64,000 nt of DNA from Paenibacillus durus (lineage in GTDB: Bacteria > Bacillota > Bacilli > Paenibacillales > Paenibacillaceae): contig NZ_CP009288.1 in NCBI RefSeq assembly GCF_000756615.1, positions 1,426,001-1,490,000 on the forward strand, in the 5' to 3' direction. The notes beneath the pieces are model-generated. The model had not been told where the DNA came from, did no database searches, and was given only the letters and a program-made list of their open reading frames with translations. This document shows, piece by piece, positions 1-8,594 of the stretch. Position numbers and translations under genes: made by a program. Numbering within the stretch: the first letter of the stretch is position 1; each line of letters opens with the position of its first letter.

Positions 1-927
1 GAATACCGGGGACCTCTGTATATTAGCGACTATGACAAATATCCATATCTCGGGAAAGCCTGGGAGCTTCCGGTCCTGCTTCCGCTCCCGCTTGAAGGGA
101 AAGAAGGAGCCGGCTCGGGCAAGCATGTCCTGCTCATCAGTCCCTGGGGAGAAGGCGCTAAGGTTGAGGTCAACTACTGGATTGGAGCTTGGGACCCTGA
201 AACCTGCAGATTTCATCCGGATCATGAGGAGCCGGGATTGATTGACGTCGGCGATTTTCATTTCACGGGACCCAGCGGCATGGTTGATCCGCGGACCGGA
301 CGCTCGCTCGTATTTACGATTGCCCAAGGCGAACGGACGCCGGAAATCGATTATGATTGCGGCTGGGCGCACGGCGCGGGAATGCCGGTATCACTGTATC
401 TGCGGACTGACGGGCGGCTTGGCGTAGAGCCGGTTGAGGAAACCGCGCTGCTCCGGGGAAGACGGCTGTTATCTGCGGCCGGGAGCAGTCTGGAGGAGAT
501 CAACCGGCAATTGGCCGGGGTCAGCGGAGACATGCTGGAAATTATACTGAGCTTTAATTCCTGCCAGGCAGAACAGGTCGGCATTTCGCTTCGCCGCTCG
601 CCGGACGGAGCGGAAGAGACGATCATCCGGTTTAACCGCCCGGAGCAGCGGCTTGAGGTTGACCGGACAAACACGACGCTGGACGAGAGGGAGCGGACAC
701 GGGGAATTCAGGGAGGCGATCTTCCGATTGGTGAGGAAACCTTACGGCTGCATATTTTTGTCGACCGCTCGCTGATTGAATGCTACGCAGGCGGGCTGAA
801 GAGCCTGACCACCAGAGCTTATCCGTCGCGGCTGGATGCCCTGGGCCTGCTGCTGTGGGCCGACGGCCCGGCGGAACAAATCGATATGGACGTATGGGAG
901 ATGGGCCCGGCTTATCCAACCCATTAA
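1..927 (+). CDS. Glycoside hydrolase family 32 protein, 3' part (5' end outside window)
   Basis: The frame is open from base 1 to the TAA at 925-927, giving the last 308 residues of a longer protein. The segment WELPVLLPLP near residue 25 occupies the place of the GH32 'WECPD' acid/base motif, keeping the Glu but with Leu for Cys. It is followed by YWIGAWDPETCRF and a C-terminal beta-sandwich ending in FVDRSLIECYAGG, the typical GH32 'D-S-ihE-F' hallmark. Family members hydrolyse beta-fructosidic bonds in sucrose, levan or inulin. The gene lies 24 bp before a second GH32 gene in the same direction, so the two probably form a fructan/sucrose operon. The nucleophile and RDP motifs would lie upstream of the window and cannot be checked. 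Confidence 0.85.
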   Translation, partial: EYRGPLYISDYDKYPYLGKAWELPVLLPLPLEGKEGAGSGKHVLLISPWGEGAKVEVNYWIGAWDPETCRFHPDHEEPGLIDVGDFHFTGPSGMVDPRTGRSLVFTIAQGERTPEIDYDCGWAHGAGMPVSLYLRTDGRLGVEPVEETALLRGRRLLSAAGSSLEEINRQLAGVSGDMLEIILSFNSCQAEQVGISLRRSPDGAEETIIRFNRPEQRLEVDRTNTTLDERERTRGIQGGDLPIGEETLRLHIFVDRSLIECYAGGLKSLTTRAYPSRLDALGLLLWADGPAEQIDMDVWEMGPAYPTH

Positions 928-951
928 TACAGAGAAAAAGGAGATGCAGGA

Positions 952-2442
952 GTGTCTACAAAATCATACAGTGAAACGTTCCGCCCGCAATTTCATTATT
1001 CGCCGGAGGCGAATTGGCTGAATGATCCCAACGGATTGGTATGGTATGAGGGAGAATATCATCTGTTCTATCAGCATCATCCCCATAGCGCGGTGTGGGG
1101 CCCCATGCACTGGGGTCATGCGGTAAGCAAGGACCTGGTCTACTGGGAAGAGCTCCCTATTGCGCTCTTGCCCGATCATAACGGGGCGATCTTCTCGGGA
1201 AGCGCGGTTGTGGACTGGCATGATACCACAGGCTTTTTTAATGGAGGCTCCGGCCTGGTGGCGGTATTCACTCATCATGATACGCAGACTCCAAGCGGAG
1301 TGCCGCGCCAGAGTCAGAGCCTCGCTTACAGCACGGACAAGGGAAGAACCTGGACGGTGTATGAAGGCAATCCGGTTCTGGAGGATGAGCGGCATGTGGA
1401 TTACCGCGATCCGAAAGTGTTCTGGGACGGTGAACGTGAACGGTGGGCGATGGTGCTCGCCGTAGGGCAGCGCATTTTGTTCTACCATTCGCCTGATCTG
1501 ATTCATTGGTCCTTCGGCAGCGAATTCGGCGCGTCGGAAGGCTCGCATGACGGGGTTTGGGAATGTCCTGATCTGTTCAGACTCCCGGTCGATGGTGGCG
1601 GCGGTGAATCCAAGTGGGTGCTTATCGTCAGCATTGGACCGAATGATGAACTGGCGGAAGGTTCCCGTACTCAGTATTTTGTTGGTGAATACGACGGCGT
1701 CTCCTTTGTGAACGACAACCAGCCGGATACCGTGCTGTGGATGGATCACGGCAGAGACAATTATGCCGGGGTAACCTGGTCTGACGTTCCTCCGCAGGAT
1801 GGGAGAAGGCTGTTAATCGGCTGGATGAACAACTGGAAGTACGCTAATCTGCTGCCGACGGACACGTGGAGAGGCGCGATGACGCTGCCAAGGGAGCTTG
1901 GGCTTGCGGCGAGCGAAGACGGCGTTCGTCTGCGCCAGATGCCAGTACAGGAGCTTGAGGCGCTGAGAGAAAAGGAATTTCGGATTGAACCTGCGGTGAT
2001 CAATGCCGGGGACGGTAATGTTTTGCAAGATATTCATGGAAGTGTGCTGGAAATTGAAGCGGAAATCAAGCTTACGGGCGCGCCCTTGTTCGGCTTTCGG
2101 ATTCATAGCTCCAGCGCGGAGGGAACGGTTATCGGTTATGATGCGAGCCGCAGCTATCTGTTCATTGACCGCAGAAATGCCGGTATATCGGACTTTCATC
2201 CTGATTTCTCCTGCGAGCACGGAGCGGACCTGAAGCCCTCCGGCGATATGATCAAGCTTCGGATATTTGCCGACCATTCCTCTGTTGAAGTGTTCGCGGG
2301 CGACGGGCGTGTTGCGCTGACGGACCAGGTTTTTCCGGACCCGGAGCATCAGGAGCTGGAGCTGTACGTTCAAGAGGGAAGCATTGAAATCATCTCTTTG
2401 CGCGTATATGGCTTGAAATCCATTTGGGACTCTTCAAAATAA
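952..2442 (+). CDS. GH32 beta-fructosidase (levanase/invertase/sucrose-6-phosphate hydrolase type)
   Basis: The product is a 496-aa family 32 glycoside hydrolase. All three catalytic motifs are visible: WLNDPNG with nucleophile Asp25, RDP with Asp153 stabilising the transition state, and WECPDLF with acid/base Glu204. A five-bladed propeller is followed by the C-terminal beta-sandwich (FADHSSVEVFAGDG). No signal peptide is present, so it probably acts in the cytoplasm on imported fructo-oligosaccharides, sucrose or its phosphate. Translation probably starts at GTG 952, with AAGGAG about ten bases upstream. The substrate cannot be settled from sequence. A terminator-like structure follows, so this is probably the last gene of the unit that includes the preceding GH32 gene. 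Confidence 0.92.
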   Translation: MSTKSYSETFRPQFHYSPEANWLNDPNGLVWYEGEYHLFYQHHPHSAVWGPMHWGHAVSKDLVYWEELPIALLPDHNGAIFSGSAVVDWHDTTGFFNGGSGLVAVFTHHDTQTPSGVPRQSQSLAYSTDKGRTWTVYEGNPVLEDERHVDYRDPKVFWDGERERWAMVLAVGQRILFYHSPDLIHWSFGSEFGASEGSHDGVWECPDLFRLPVDGGGGESKWVLIVSIGPNDELAEGSRTQYFVGEYDGVSFVNDNQPDTVLWMDHGRDNYAGVTWSDVPPQDGRRLLIGWMNNWKYANLLPTDTWRGAMTLPRELGLAASEDGVRLRQMPVQELEALREKEFRIEPAVINAGDGNVLQDIHGSVLEIEAEIKLTGAPLFGFRIHSSSAEGTVIGYDASRSYLFIDRRNAGISDFHPDFSCEHGADLKPSGDMIKLRIFADHSSVEVFAGDGRVALTDQVFPDPEHQELELYVQEGSIEIISLRVYGLKSIWDSSK

Positions 2443-2473
2443 AGGGCGAAACCATCCCTAAAGACGGCAAACG

Positions 2474-2524
2474 AAGGGGCGTTCCATAAGCCATAGAAAT
2501 GGCTGCTGGGGCGCCCTTTTATTT
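2474..2524 (+). terminator. Branched terminator-like hairpin after the GH32 gene
   Basis: AAGGGGCG pairs imperfectly with GCGCCCTT, enclosing a second stem AGCCAT/ATGGCT, and TTTTATTT follows. It lies 32 bp after the GH32 stop codon. Confidence 0.6.
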
Positions 2525-2879
2525 AGGCTGACCCGGGGAAATCGCTTACGAAATGATGGACGGAGAACATCCCGATGCATTCCCACCCGAGTTGAAGCGG
2601 GACAGTGCAAAAACCTGAAATAGTGCATCTTTGGGTCGCCTGAGAAGACCTGTTCTATAACGTGCCTGCAAAAATACACTCTTTTTCCCGTTCCGCTTCA
2701 AATTCAGTCAGAACAGCCTCAAATCCCTGTATAATTGCAGGATTTCCCGGTGAATAAACGCTTTGGATTAAAAAAAGCTGCATTTTAGCTGTTTTGCAAG
2801 AATGCTGAACTACAGTCACACTCAACCCGATCTCGTTCCCCAACCTAATGCTGGAGAAATTGTCCTAATTCCTACAACG
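2525..2879. other. Intergenic stretch without a supported gene
   Basis: Several short open frames exist on both strands, but none has a ribosome binding site or recognisable protein. No repeat was noticed. Confidence 0.5.
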
Positions 2880-2922
2880 AAAGCCGGCAAGCCTTTCGAT
2901 AACCGAAAGACCTGCCAGCTTC
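2880..2922 (-). terminator. Long hairpin downstream of the thiol-redox pair
   Basis: On the minus strand GCTGGCAGGTCTTTCG pairs with CGAAAGGCTTGCCGGC around a five-base loop. The T-run after it is weak (CTTTCGTTG). It lies about 100 bp beyond the glutaredoxin stop codon and is the best candidate to end that operon. Confidence 0.4.
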
Positions 2923-3021
2923 TTAACTTTTCTTTCCCATTCTGAATAGAGAAGGCGCTCTTGTCTCTAGGAATATCCTCTTTTGGGACAGCCTCTTGAT
3001 TATTTGGAAGAACGCTCAAAC

Positions 3022-3270
3022 TTATTTCTTCAATCCTGCCTCGGCAATCAGTTCCTTCAGTTCGCCGTGGTTAAAGCCTTTGACCGCTCTGCCGCCCGCT
3101 ACGGTAACCGGAATGCCCATGAAGCCGAGACGTTCCACTTCCTGCTGATAAGCCTCGCTTGCCATAATATCCCTGACCTCGAACGGGACGCCCTCACCCT
3201 GAAGCATTTGTTTCACCCGGCTGCAATCGCCGCAGCCCTCGGTGGAGTAGACGATCACTTGGGAACTCAT
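3022..3270 (-). CDS. Glutaredoxin-like / NrdH-type thiol-disulfide protein
   Basis: This 82-aa thioredoxin-fold protein has the active site CGDC (Cys13, Cys16) after the first beta strand and a cis-proline motif GIPVTV. The length and the CxxC followed by a TVPxV-like motif fit the glutaredoxin/NrdH group, which reduces disulfides of partner proteins. Its ATG overlaps the TGA of the upstream bacilliredoxin gene (ATGA), so translation is probably coupled. The link to a bacilliredoxin suggests a role in bacillithiol-dependent redox repair. The specific electron donor cannot be read from the sequence. Confidence 0.85.
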   Translation of the reverse strand: MSSQVIVYSTEGCGDCSRVKQMLQGEGVPFEVRDIMASEAYQQEVERLGFMGIPVTVAGGRAVKGFNHGELKELIAEAGLKK

Positions 3271-3593
3271 TGGCTTACAGCTTCTTTAATGCTCGATTGC
3301 GTAATTTTCCAGTGGGAGGTATTCCAGCGCACAGCGCCATCCTCAAGCAGGAAGATTTGCGGAGACTCATGCTTGATGCCGAAATCTTCGGCGATTTTGT
3401 TAGACACCGGACGGTCCTCGATCACGAGCACGACGGCGGCGTCGGTATCATTGTCTTTCAGATAGGACTGGAACTCTTCATACGCTTTTGCGCTGATCGG
3501 ACAGGTAGTGCTATGCTTGAACAGCAGCTTCTTTCCGGACTTTGCAATATACTGCTCCAGTTCCTCGGCGGAGTGGAGTTGTTGAATGGACAT
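3267..3593 (-). CDS. ytxJ: Bacillithiol system redox-active protein YtxJ (monothiol bacilliredoxin)
   Basis: The 108-aa protein belongs to the YtxJ/BrxC family. The signature LLFKHSTTCPIS contains the single active Cys in a TCPI context where thioredoxins carry CxxC. Bacilliredoxins remove bacillithiol from S-bacillithiolated proteins after oxidative stress in low-GC Gram-positive bacteria. An SD (AGGAAGGTG) precedes the ATG, and the gene overlaps the downstream glutaredoxin-like gene by four bases, forming a two-gene redox operon. The C-terminal SHWKITQSSI segment is typical of the family. Confidence 0.9.
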   Translation of the reverse strand: MSIQQLHSAEELEQYIAKSGKKLLFKHSTTCPISAKAYEEFQSYLKDNDTDAAVVLVIEDRPVSNKIAEDFGIKHESPQIFLLEDGAVRWNTSHWKITQSSIKEAVSQ

Positions 3594-3733
3594 GGTATCA
3601 CACCTTCCTAAATATAGTTGCTAATCAACCGTAATTGTACCTTAGATTGTAACATGTTTCAAAATTAAAGCAATCGTTGTTACAGCCTAAAGACAGCGGT
3701 AATATGTCTTGGTACAGCATGGTAATCGCCCAT

Positions 3734-4243
3734 TCAGAGCTTCTTGTAATAAAACATCGTCTCATGCAGTTCCCCATCTGCCGACCGGGCATAATCCGGA
3801 ATTCTGCCGGCTTCCACATACCTGAGCGATTGATACAGCAGGTTGGACGGATCGCCTGCGCGGGTATCAAGCACAAGCAGCGTTCGGCCCTCCGCTGACG
3901 CGTACGCTTCGGCCGTTTCCATCAATAGGCGGGCAATGCCCCGGCGGCGGCGCTCCGGATGTACCATCAGCTTGGCAATCTCCGCGCGGTGCAGTCCGTT
4001 CGGTTTCAGGGCTAGATGGAGCTGCACGCTTCCGGCAATTCCGCCTTCATCCCAAGCGGCCCATAATATAACGCCCTCACCGGGTACGCCCCGCCAATAC
4101 TCTACAGCTTCCGCTTCGGAAAGCGGCGGCAAAAAACCGACGGATGCTCCGTCTTCTACCACCCCGGTCAGCAGCCTGGCCAGCTCCCGTTCCAATCCTT
4201 CGTCTATTGCGCCGATTTGTTCTATCCGAATCTCGGTTGTCAT
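3734..4243 (-). CDS. GNAT family N-acetyltransferase
   Basis: The predicted product is 169 aa. A GNAT fold is indicated by the acetyl-CoA binding motif A, IAKLMVHPERRRRGIARLLM, followed by a helix and the strand TLLVLDTRAGDPSNLLYQSL. The motif Q/RxxGxG/A appears as RRRGIA. Family members transfer acetyl groups to amines of small molecules or proteins, and the substrate here is unknown. The start was placed at ATG 4243 because GAGGAG lies just upstream, whereas the in-frame extension to 4330 has no SD. The gene is monocistronic and transcribed away from the low-complexity gene at 4469. Confidence 0.88.
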   Translation of the reverse strand: MTTEIRIEQIGAIDEGLERELARLLTGVVEDGASVGFLPPLSEAEAVEYWRGVPGEGVILWAAWDEGGIAGSVQLHLALKPNGLHRAEIAKLMVHPERRRRGIARLLMETAEAYASAEGRTLLVLDTRAGDPSNLLYQSLRYVEAGRIPDYARSADGELHETMFYYKKL

Positions 4244-4385
4244 TAGCGCTGTCTCCTCTCTCGCCAGTCGGTCTAATCGGAAATGATTGTATACGCTACC
4301 CATTATACCGGGGGATGAAGAAGTTACCAAACCTAATTGCCAGGGCTGCGGCAGGGGGCGGTCAGTCGGATAAGCTGATAAAGTG

Positions 4386-4434
4386 AAAAAAACAGGGACC
4401 GCCCCGGCCTTGTAGCCGAGAGGACAGTCCCTGT
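4386..4434 (-). terminator. Rho-independent terminator of the coiled-coil gene
   Basis: Read on the minus strand, GACAGGGAC pairs with GTCCCTGT around an inner GGC-rich stem and is followed by TTTTTTTC. It lies 35 bp past the stop of the gene at 4469-4957. Confidence 0.88.
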
Positions 4435-4468
4435 CAGATGCCGGGTCTTCAGGCCGGCCGCGATTCTA

Positions 4469-4957
4469 TTACTGGAAGTTCCGGTTTTGGTTGGCGGAGA
4501 ATTGTCCCGGTGCTTGAATGCCAGTGCCAAAGGAAGATGCCCCGGTGAACGACGATCCGATAGGCGCAGATCCGGTGAATGATGTCCCGATAGGCGCAGA
4601 TCCGATCGAAGAAGATCCTATTGGAGAACCGAAAGAGCGGGTCGCAGGGTTTTGGAACCCAGGTTGGTTGTATGCCGAACCAAATGTGCCGATTTGAGCC
4701 GGTTGCTGCTCCACTTGACGGAATACTTGGGAGATTTGCTGCAATTGCTGAATGGCTGTTTGGTGGCCTTGCAGAACGGTCTGAATCGTTTGAGCCGCTC
4801 TACGCTCACGGTTGGCCAGTTCCTCGAGCTGTCTTGCGTTTTGTTCTTCTTGCTGCAGAAGTTGTTGATACATTTGGCTGGATTGCTGTGTTTCGTTGAT
4901 CAGCCGTTGAACAAGCTGCTCACCTTGATTGATTTGATTGGAAAGGTTCGTATTCAA
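4469..4957 (-). CDS. Hypothetical Gln-rich coiled-coil protein with Gly/Ser repeat tail
   Basis: I do not recognise this 162-aa protein. Residues 1-85 are rich in Gln, Glu and Leu and look like one long amphipathic coiled coil. The tail contains near-repeats of the form GSAPIGTSFT / GSAPIGSSFT and ends in Asn/Gln-rich sequence. There is no signal peptide or membrane segment. Such a helix plus low-complexity tail is seen in spore-coat-like and structural proteins, but nothing here proves that role. AAGGAGG precedes the ATG, and a strong terminator follows, so it is a single-gene unit. Confidence 0.75.
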   Translation of the reverse strand: MNTNLSNQINQGEQLVQRLINETQQSSQMYQQLLQQEEQNARQLEELANRERRAAQTIQTVLQGHQTAIQQLQQISQVFRQVEQQPAQIGTFGSAYNQPGFQNPATRSFGSPIGSSSIGSAPIGTSFTGSAPIGSSFTGASSFGTGIQAPGQFSANQNRNFQ

Positions 4958-5231
4958 TGTTGTATCCTCCTTGTGGAATTAATTGATAACCGAAAATTAT
5001 TATGCTTTGGCTACATGTAAATTATTCATTCATCTTCCAGAAGAACGTTTGTAATTCCGTCCGTTTCCAATGCGGCGAAGCGGCCTATGATGTCAATGAC
5101 AATATTTTGAAAATTGGGCTGAATATTTCGCAGAATTAGTAAGAATCCGGCTGCCATTGTAGCCCTCATATGGTAAAGTTGAGGAAGCGGCCGTAAGCCG
5201 CTATAGACGAGACGAGCTGAGAAAGGAAGAG

Positions 5232-5936
5232 ATGAGATTGAGCCTAGAAGAGAACAGACTGGATTTAAGCCGCATTGTGTTTATCGGAAGAACCTTTGAG
5301 GAGTATATGGCGATGTTCGGCCTGTCCGAAGAGGAACTGAAAGGACGGACCGTTCTGGATTGTCCGGGAGGCGCATGCGCGTTCACGGCGCGGGCGAATG
5401 TCCTTGGAGCAGAGGCAGTGTCGGCTGATATTGCCTATTATTTCCCGCCACTCCCCCTTGAGGAGAAAGGGCTGGAGGATATCAAGCATGTGATGAACCA
5501 ATTGGAAAAAGCGCAGGCTGGATTCAAATGGGACTATTTCTCCTCTGCCGAGGAGCTAAGGGCCCATAGAAGCCGAGCTCTAGAGGAATGTATCGCCGAC
5601 CTTAAGCGTTACCCTGACCGTTATGTTCCGGCAGTACTGCCGGTACTGCCGTTTGAAGACGGCCGGTTCGATCTGACGCTGTCCGCGCATTTTTTGTTCA
5701 TGTACGGCGACCGGCTTGATTATGACTTTCATCTGAAGTCGCTGCGTGAGCTGTTGCGTGTGACCCGAAACGAACTTCGCATTTATCCGCTGGTCGGTCT
5801 GTCGGGTGAACGGTACGCGCAGATGGACGATCTGCTGAAGCAAATTCGGGAAGAAGGCTGCACGGCCGAGGAAGTACAGGTCCCTTACGAGTTTCAAAAA
5901 GGTACGGGCCGCATGCTGAGAATTATCAAGGGCTGA
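5232..5936 (+). CDS. SAM-dependent methyltransferase-like protein
   Basis: The 234-aa protein has a class I methyltransferase-like core: VLDCPGGACAFTARA resembles motif I (SAM-binding glycine loop), EAVSADIAY follows as motif II, and FDLTLSAHFLFMY as the motif IV region, with LKSLRELLRVTRNELRIYPL after it. The motif I is unusual in having Cys-Pro where most enzymes have Gly-x-Gly. It may be a divergent methyltransferase with unknown substrate. AAGGAAGAG lies directly before ATG 5232. It is flanked by a terminator and stands alone. Confidence 0.78.
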   Translation: MRLSLEENRLDLSRIVFIGRTFEEYMAMFGLSEEELKGRTVLDCPGGACAFTARANVLGAEAVSADIAYYFPPLPLEEKGLEDIKHVMNQLEKAQAGFKWDYFSSAEELRAHRSRALEECIADLKRYPDRYVPAVLPVLPFEDGRFDLTLSAHFLFMYGDRLDYDFHLKSLRELLRVTRNELRIYPLVGLSGERYAQMDDLLKQIREEGCTAEEVQVPYEFQKGTGRMLRIIKG

Positions 5937-5951
5937 CGCATAGATAACGGG

Positions 5952-5989
5952 CAATCCGGTCTCCGGTGAGGAGGCCGGAATTTTTTTTG
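5952..5989 (+). terminator. Rho-independent terminator after the methyltransferase gene
   Basis: CCGGTCTCC pairs with GGAGGCCGG around GGTGA and runs into eight T residues. Confidence 0.88.
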
Positions 5990-6076
5990 CGCGAAGGTGG
6001 AAACATTTTCCTCCGGAATCCGTTAATAAAATAAAGAGATGCAAATTTAGCAGTCATAGGCTGGAGGGGAACATGA

Positions 6077-6976
6077 ATGAAAAATAACATGGGAGAGGTT
6101 CATAGGGGAAGGGGCTGGCGGACAACGCTCAGTCTGATGCTTGCGCTTATTCTGCTGTGTACCGGCATTTTTGCGGGAGAGGCGGATGCGGCTGGCACAC
6201 AAATGCTCGTGATTAACAAAAAGGTCAACAAGCTGGCCTTCTTCGACGGCGGCAAGCTGGTTAAGGTATTCCCGGTGGCTACCGGCAGGGAGCAGAGTCT
6301 GACTCCGGAAGGCAGCTTCAAGATTGTCAATAAAATCAAAAACCGGCCTTACTACAAAGATCATATTCCCGGCGGCGATCCCGCCAATCCGCTCGGCGAC
6401 CGCTGGCTTGGGCTGGATGCCTTAGGCACAAGGGGAACGACTTACGCGATTCACGGCAACAACAGAGAGTCTTCAATCGGCAAGTATGTAAGCGCCGGAT
6501 GCATCAGGATGCATAACGATGACATCCATTGGCTGTTCCCTCGGGTCATGAAAAATACGACGGTGGTCATCACCTCCTCGGCGCTTGACATGGAAAGCAT
6601 TGCGCGGAAATACGGTTATGTTCTGGGGACGAATACATTTGCCGGAACCATAGTTGTTAACGGCGGGGCAACGAAGCTGAGCCAGCCCTTCATCCTGGAG
6701 AATTCCCGCGTGTATGTTCCGCTGAGAGAGACCGCATCCGTGCTCGGAGCAAAGCTGGGGCTGGATTCCGAAGGAGCGCTGACGATCACGATGGGCAGCC
6801 GCGCAGCATCGCATAAGCCGCTGGCTGACTACGCCACTGTGAACGGGGCGAAGGTTGCCATTCTGGCGTCGCGCAATGAGAACGGGACCCTAATGATCCC
6901 GCTGAGCAGCGTTCCGCTGTTGTTCGGCGTTCAGATCAAGTGGACCGGGTCGAGCAGCACTGTTACGATTTTATAA
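6077..6976 (+). CDS. Secreted L,D-transpeptidase (YkuD) with stalk-like C-terminal domain
   Basis: The 299-aa precursor has an N-terminal signal sequence (hydrophobic stretch near residues 17-36, cleavage plausible after ADA). The YkuD catalytic domain follows: IHGNN with His126 and SAGCIRMHN with nucleophile Cys142. Such enzymes make 3-3 crosslinks in peptidoglycan or attach proteins, using an acyl-enzyme at Cys. Residues about 190-299 (GTIVVNGGATKLSQPFILEN, then VYVPLRETASVLGAKL) match the copper amine oxidase N-terminal/'stalk' domain common in Paenibacillus surface proteins. It probably acts at the outer face of the membrane. A strong terminator follows the stop. Confidence 0.92.
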   Translation: MKNNMGEVHRGRGWRTTLSLMLALILLCTGIFAGEADAAGTQMLVINKKVNKLAFFDGGKLVKVFPVATGREQSLTPEGSFKIVNKIKNRPYYKDHIPGGDPANPLGDRWLGLDALGTRGTTYAIHGNNRESSIGKYVSAGCIRMHNDDIHWLFPRVMKNTTVVITSSALDMESIARKYGYVLGTNTFAGTIVVNGGATKLSQPFILENSRVYVPLRETASVLGAKLGLDSEGALTITMGSRAASHKPLADYATVNGAKVAILASRNENGTLMIPLSSVPLLFGVQIKWTGSSSTVTIL

Positions 6977-7000
6977 GCATACACTTCCATAAGCTGATTT

Positions 7001-7036
7001 AAAAAAGCTGGCCCGAATGACGGACCGGCTTTTTTT
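7001..7036 (+). terminator. Rho-independent terminator after the L,D-transpeptidase gene
   Basis: AAGCTGGCCCG pairs with CGGACCGGCTT and ends in seven T residues. Confidence 0.88.
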
Positions 7037-7138
7037 CAGGTGATTCGTAACATGTGTAACTGCCGCCAAGGATGGTTCTGTGCTACTATTATTTCCAGAA
7101 AATTGATTCTATTTACGCATTTAGAAAGGAGTTTTAGA

Positions 7139-7579
7139 TTGAACCAAAGGAACGCAGGCTTTTGGATTAGACTTGGTGCCCTATTGTTGGACGGTCTCAT
7201 TTTGGCGCTTCCGGCAGCGATTATCTACTTTCTCATAACGGGAGGAGAGAGAGGGAGTGTATCGGAGCGGGATGTTGTAAGAAACATTCTGACCATTGGC
7301 TATACTGTGTTGGTGCCGGTGCTCTGGAATGGCCGCACGATCGGCAAAAGAATATGCAAAATCCGCATCCAAAAGCTGGACGGAACTTCTCCCGGAATTG
7401 GAACGATGATTATACGGAACGGGCTGTGCTCGCTGCTGTACAGCTATACTTACGGGATTGCCATTTTGATCAGCATTGTGATGATAGTTGTCCGAAAGGA
7501 CCGGAGGGCGATTCACGATTTCGCTGCCGGAACGGAAGTTGTGTATGACGATCCTTGGGCAATAGAGAATCAGGCCTGA
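7139..7579 (+). CDS. RDD family membrane protein
   Basis: The predicted protein is 146 aa. The RDD family marker is the early Arg and Asp (AGFWIRLGALLLDGLIL), then two or three membrane helices and the late motif RDRRAIHDFAAGTEVV. Function of the family is mostly unknown; some members affect ion or osmotic homeostasis. The start was placed at TTG 7139 because AAAGGAG lies eight bases upstream and the family begins near 'NQRNAGFW'. The longer frame from 7040 has a Cys-rich leader without SD. The last ten bases overlap the end of the convergent gene at 7570. Confidence 0.85.
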   Translation: MNQRNAGFWIRLGALLLDGLILALPAAIIYFLITGGERGSVSERDVVRNILTIGYTVLVPVLWNGRTIGKRICKIRIQKLDGTSPGIGTMIIRNGLCSLLYSYTYGIAILISIVMIVVRKDRRAIHDFAAGTEVVYDDPWAIENQA

Positions 7580-8397
7580 AGAGCTTTTTGCAGCGAGTGC
7601 TTGAAATTTTCAACGAACTTTTGACGAATGTCCGGTTGTAATTCCAGCAGGGAGAGATAGGGATTCAAATCTTCAAGTTCGACCAGCAGAAGCTCTCCTT
7701 GTTTCGTCCGACACGCATCCACGCGCTGGATTCCCCAAGCCAGGTTATTCCACTCGATGAACCGATTCGCGAATTTCAAATCCTCTGCAGTCGGGACATA
7801 CTCCGTTAGCATCCATCTCTTCTGCTTGTCCGGCGCATACAGCGCGTATTGAAACTCATGATCGATGAAATAAAAAGATACTTCATATTCGAAATCGATG
7901 AACGGCTGAATCAGGATATTCCGGTCTTCACCGGCACTAAGTTTGGATGTCAGCTCATTTGAGGATATACGCTCTAGACCGATGGAGTCGGCTCCGTCCT
8001 TCGGTTTGGAAATATAAGTCCCGGCATCCGGCAGTTTCTCTATCCACTTCACATCATCTATGGTCGGTATGACGGGATATCCCGCCTTCGTAAGCTCCAA
8101 TAGATAGTCTTTTCCGTTCATATCGCCCTTGCCGTCAAATGAATTATAGGTTTTGTATCGGTTCGCAGCAGCTCTTTCCCGAAAAGCCAGATACTCGTCC
8201 TTGAAATTTGCAACGGGTCCGGCGTTTCGAATCACGATGAGATCATAATGCTTCTCAAAAGCATGGATGTCCTGCGGGTGACAGATCGTGAGCGCGAAGG
8301 ATTCTCTAAGCTGTGAAGTCAGAAACAAATCCTCTTCATAATAATTTCGTCCTTTGGCGGGGTAATATAGATCGGTGACAAATAATATAGTTTTCAT
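7570..8397 (-). CDS. ATP-grasp-like protein (glutathione synthetase/RimK-type fold)
   Basis: The predicted product is 275 aa. Order of elements: an N-terminal alpha/beta region (TILFVTDLYYP), a central GYPVIPTIDD with TYISKPKDGADSIGLERI, the typical ATP-grasp Lys-Pro nucleotide-binding strand, and the C-terminal RVDACRTKQGELLLVELEDLNPYL, which holds the Mg-binding Glu/Asn. Such enzymes ligate a carboxylate to an amine or thiol with ATP; the substrates are not evident. I chose ATG 8397 because the family begins with the 'MKTILFV' strand, while the in-frame ATG 8439 lacks an SD. It converges on, and overlaps by ten bases, the RDD gene. Confidence 0.78.
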   Translation of the reverse strand: MKTILFVTDLYYPAKGRNYYEEDLFLTSQLRESFALTICHPQDIHAFEKHYDLIVIRNAGPVANFKDEYLAFRERAAANRYKTYNSFDGKGDMNGKDYLLELTKAGYPVIPTIDDVKWIEKLPDAGTYISKPKDGADSIGLERISSNELTSKLSAGEDRNILIQPFIDFEYEVSFYFIDHEFQYALYAPDKQKRWMLTEYVPTAEDLKFANRFIEWNNLAWGIQRVDACRTKQGELLLVELEDLNPYLSLLELQPDIRQKFVENFKHSLQKALQA

Positions 8398-8594
8398 TTG
8401 CGCCTGCGCCCTTCCACTATGTAATCCGGTATCGTTCATTATAATGTAAAAGGACGGGAAGACTAAACGCTATCCGTAATTTTTTGCTGACGAGCGCTAT
8501 TCCTGTATGAATGAAAACGGTGTAGAATGTAGGGGGATGAAAATCGAACCTGCGGCTATTTGCAGCAGCACACGCGGAAAGGGAAGGATAAACT

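Noticed and set aside
964..1749. 261-codon minus-strand frame opposite the GH32 gene
   Set aside because: It overlaps catalytic motifs of the plus-strand gene and shows no family.
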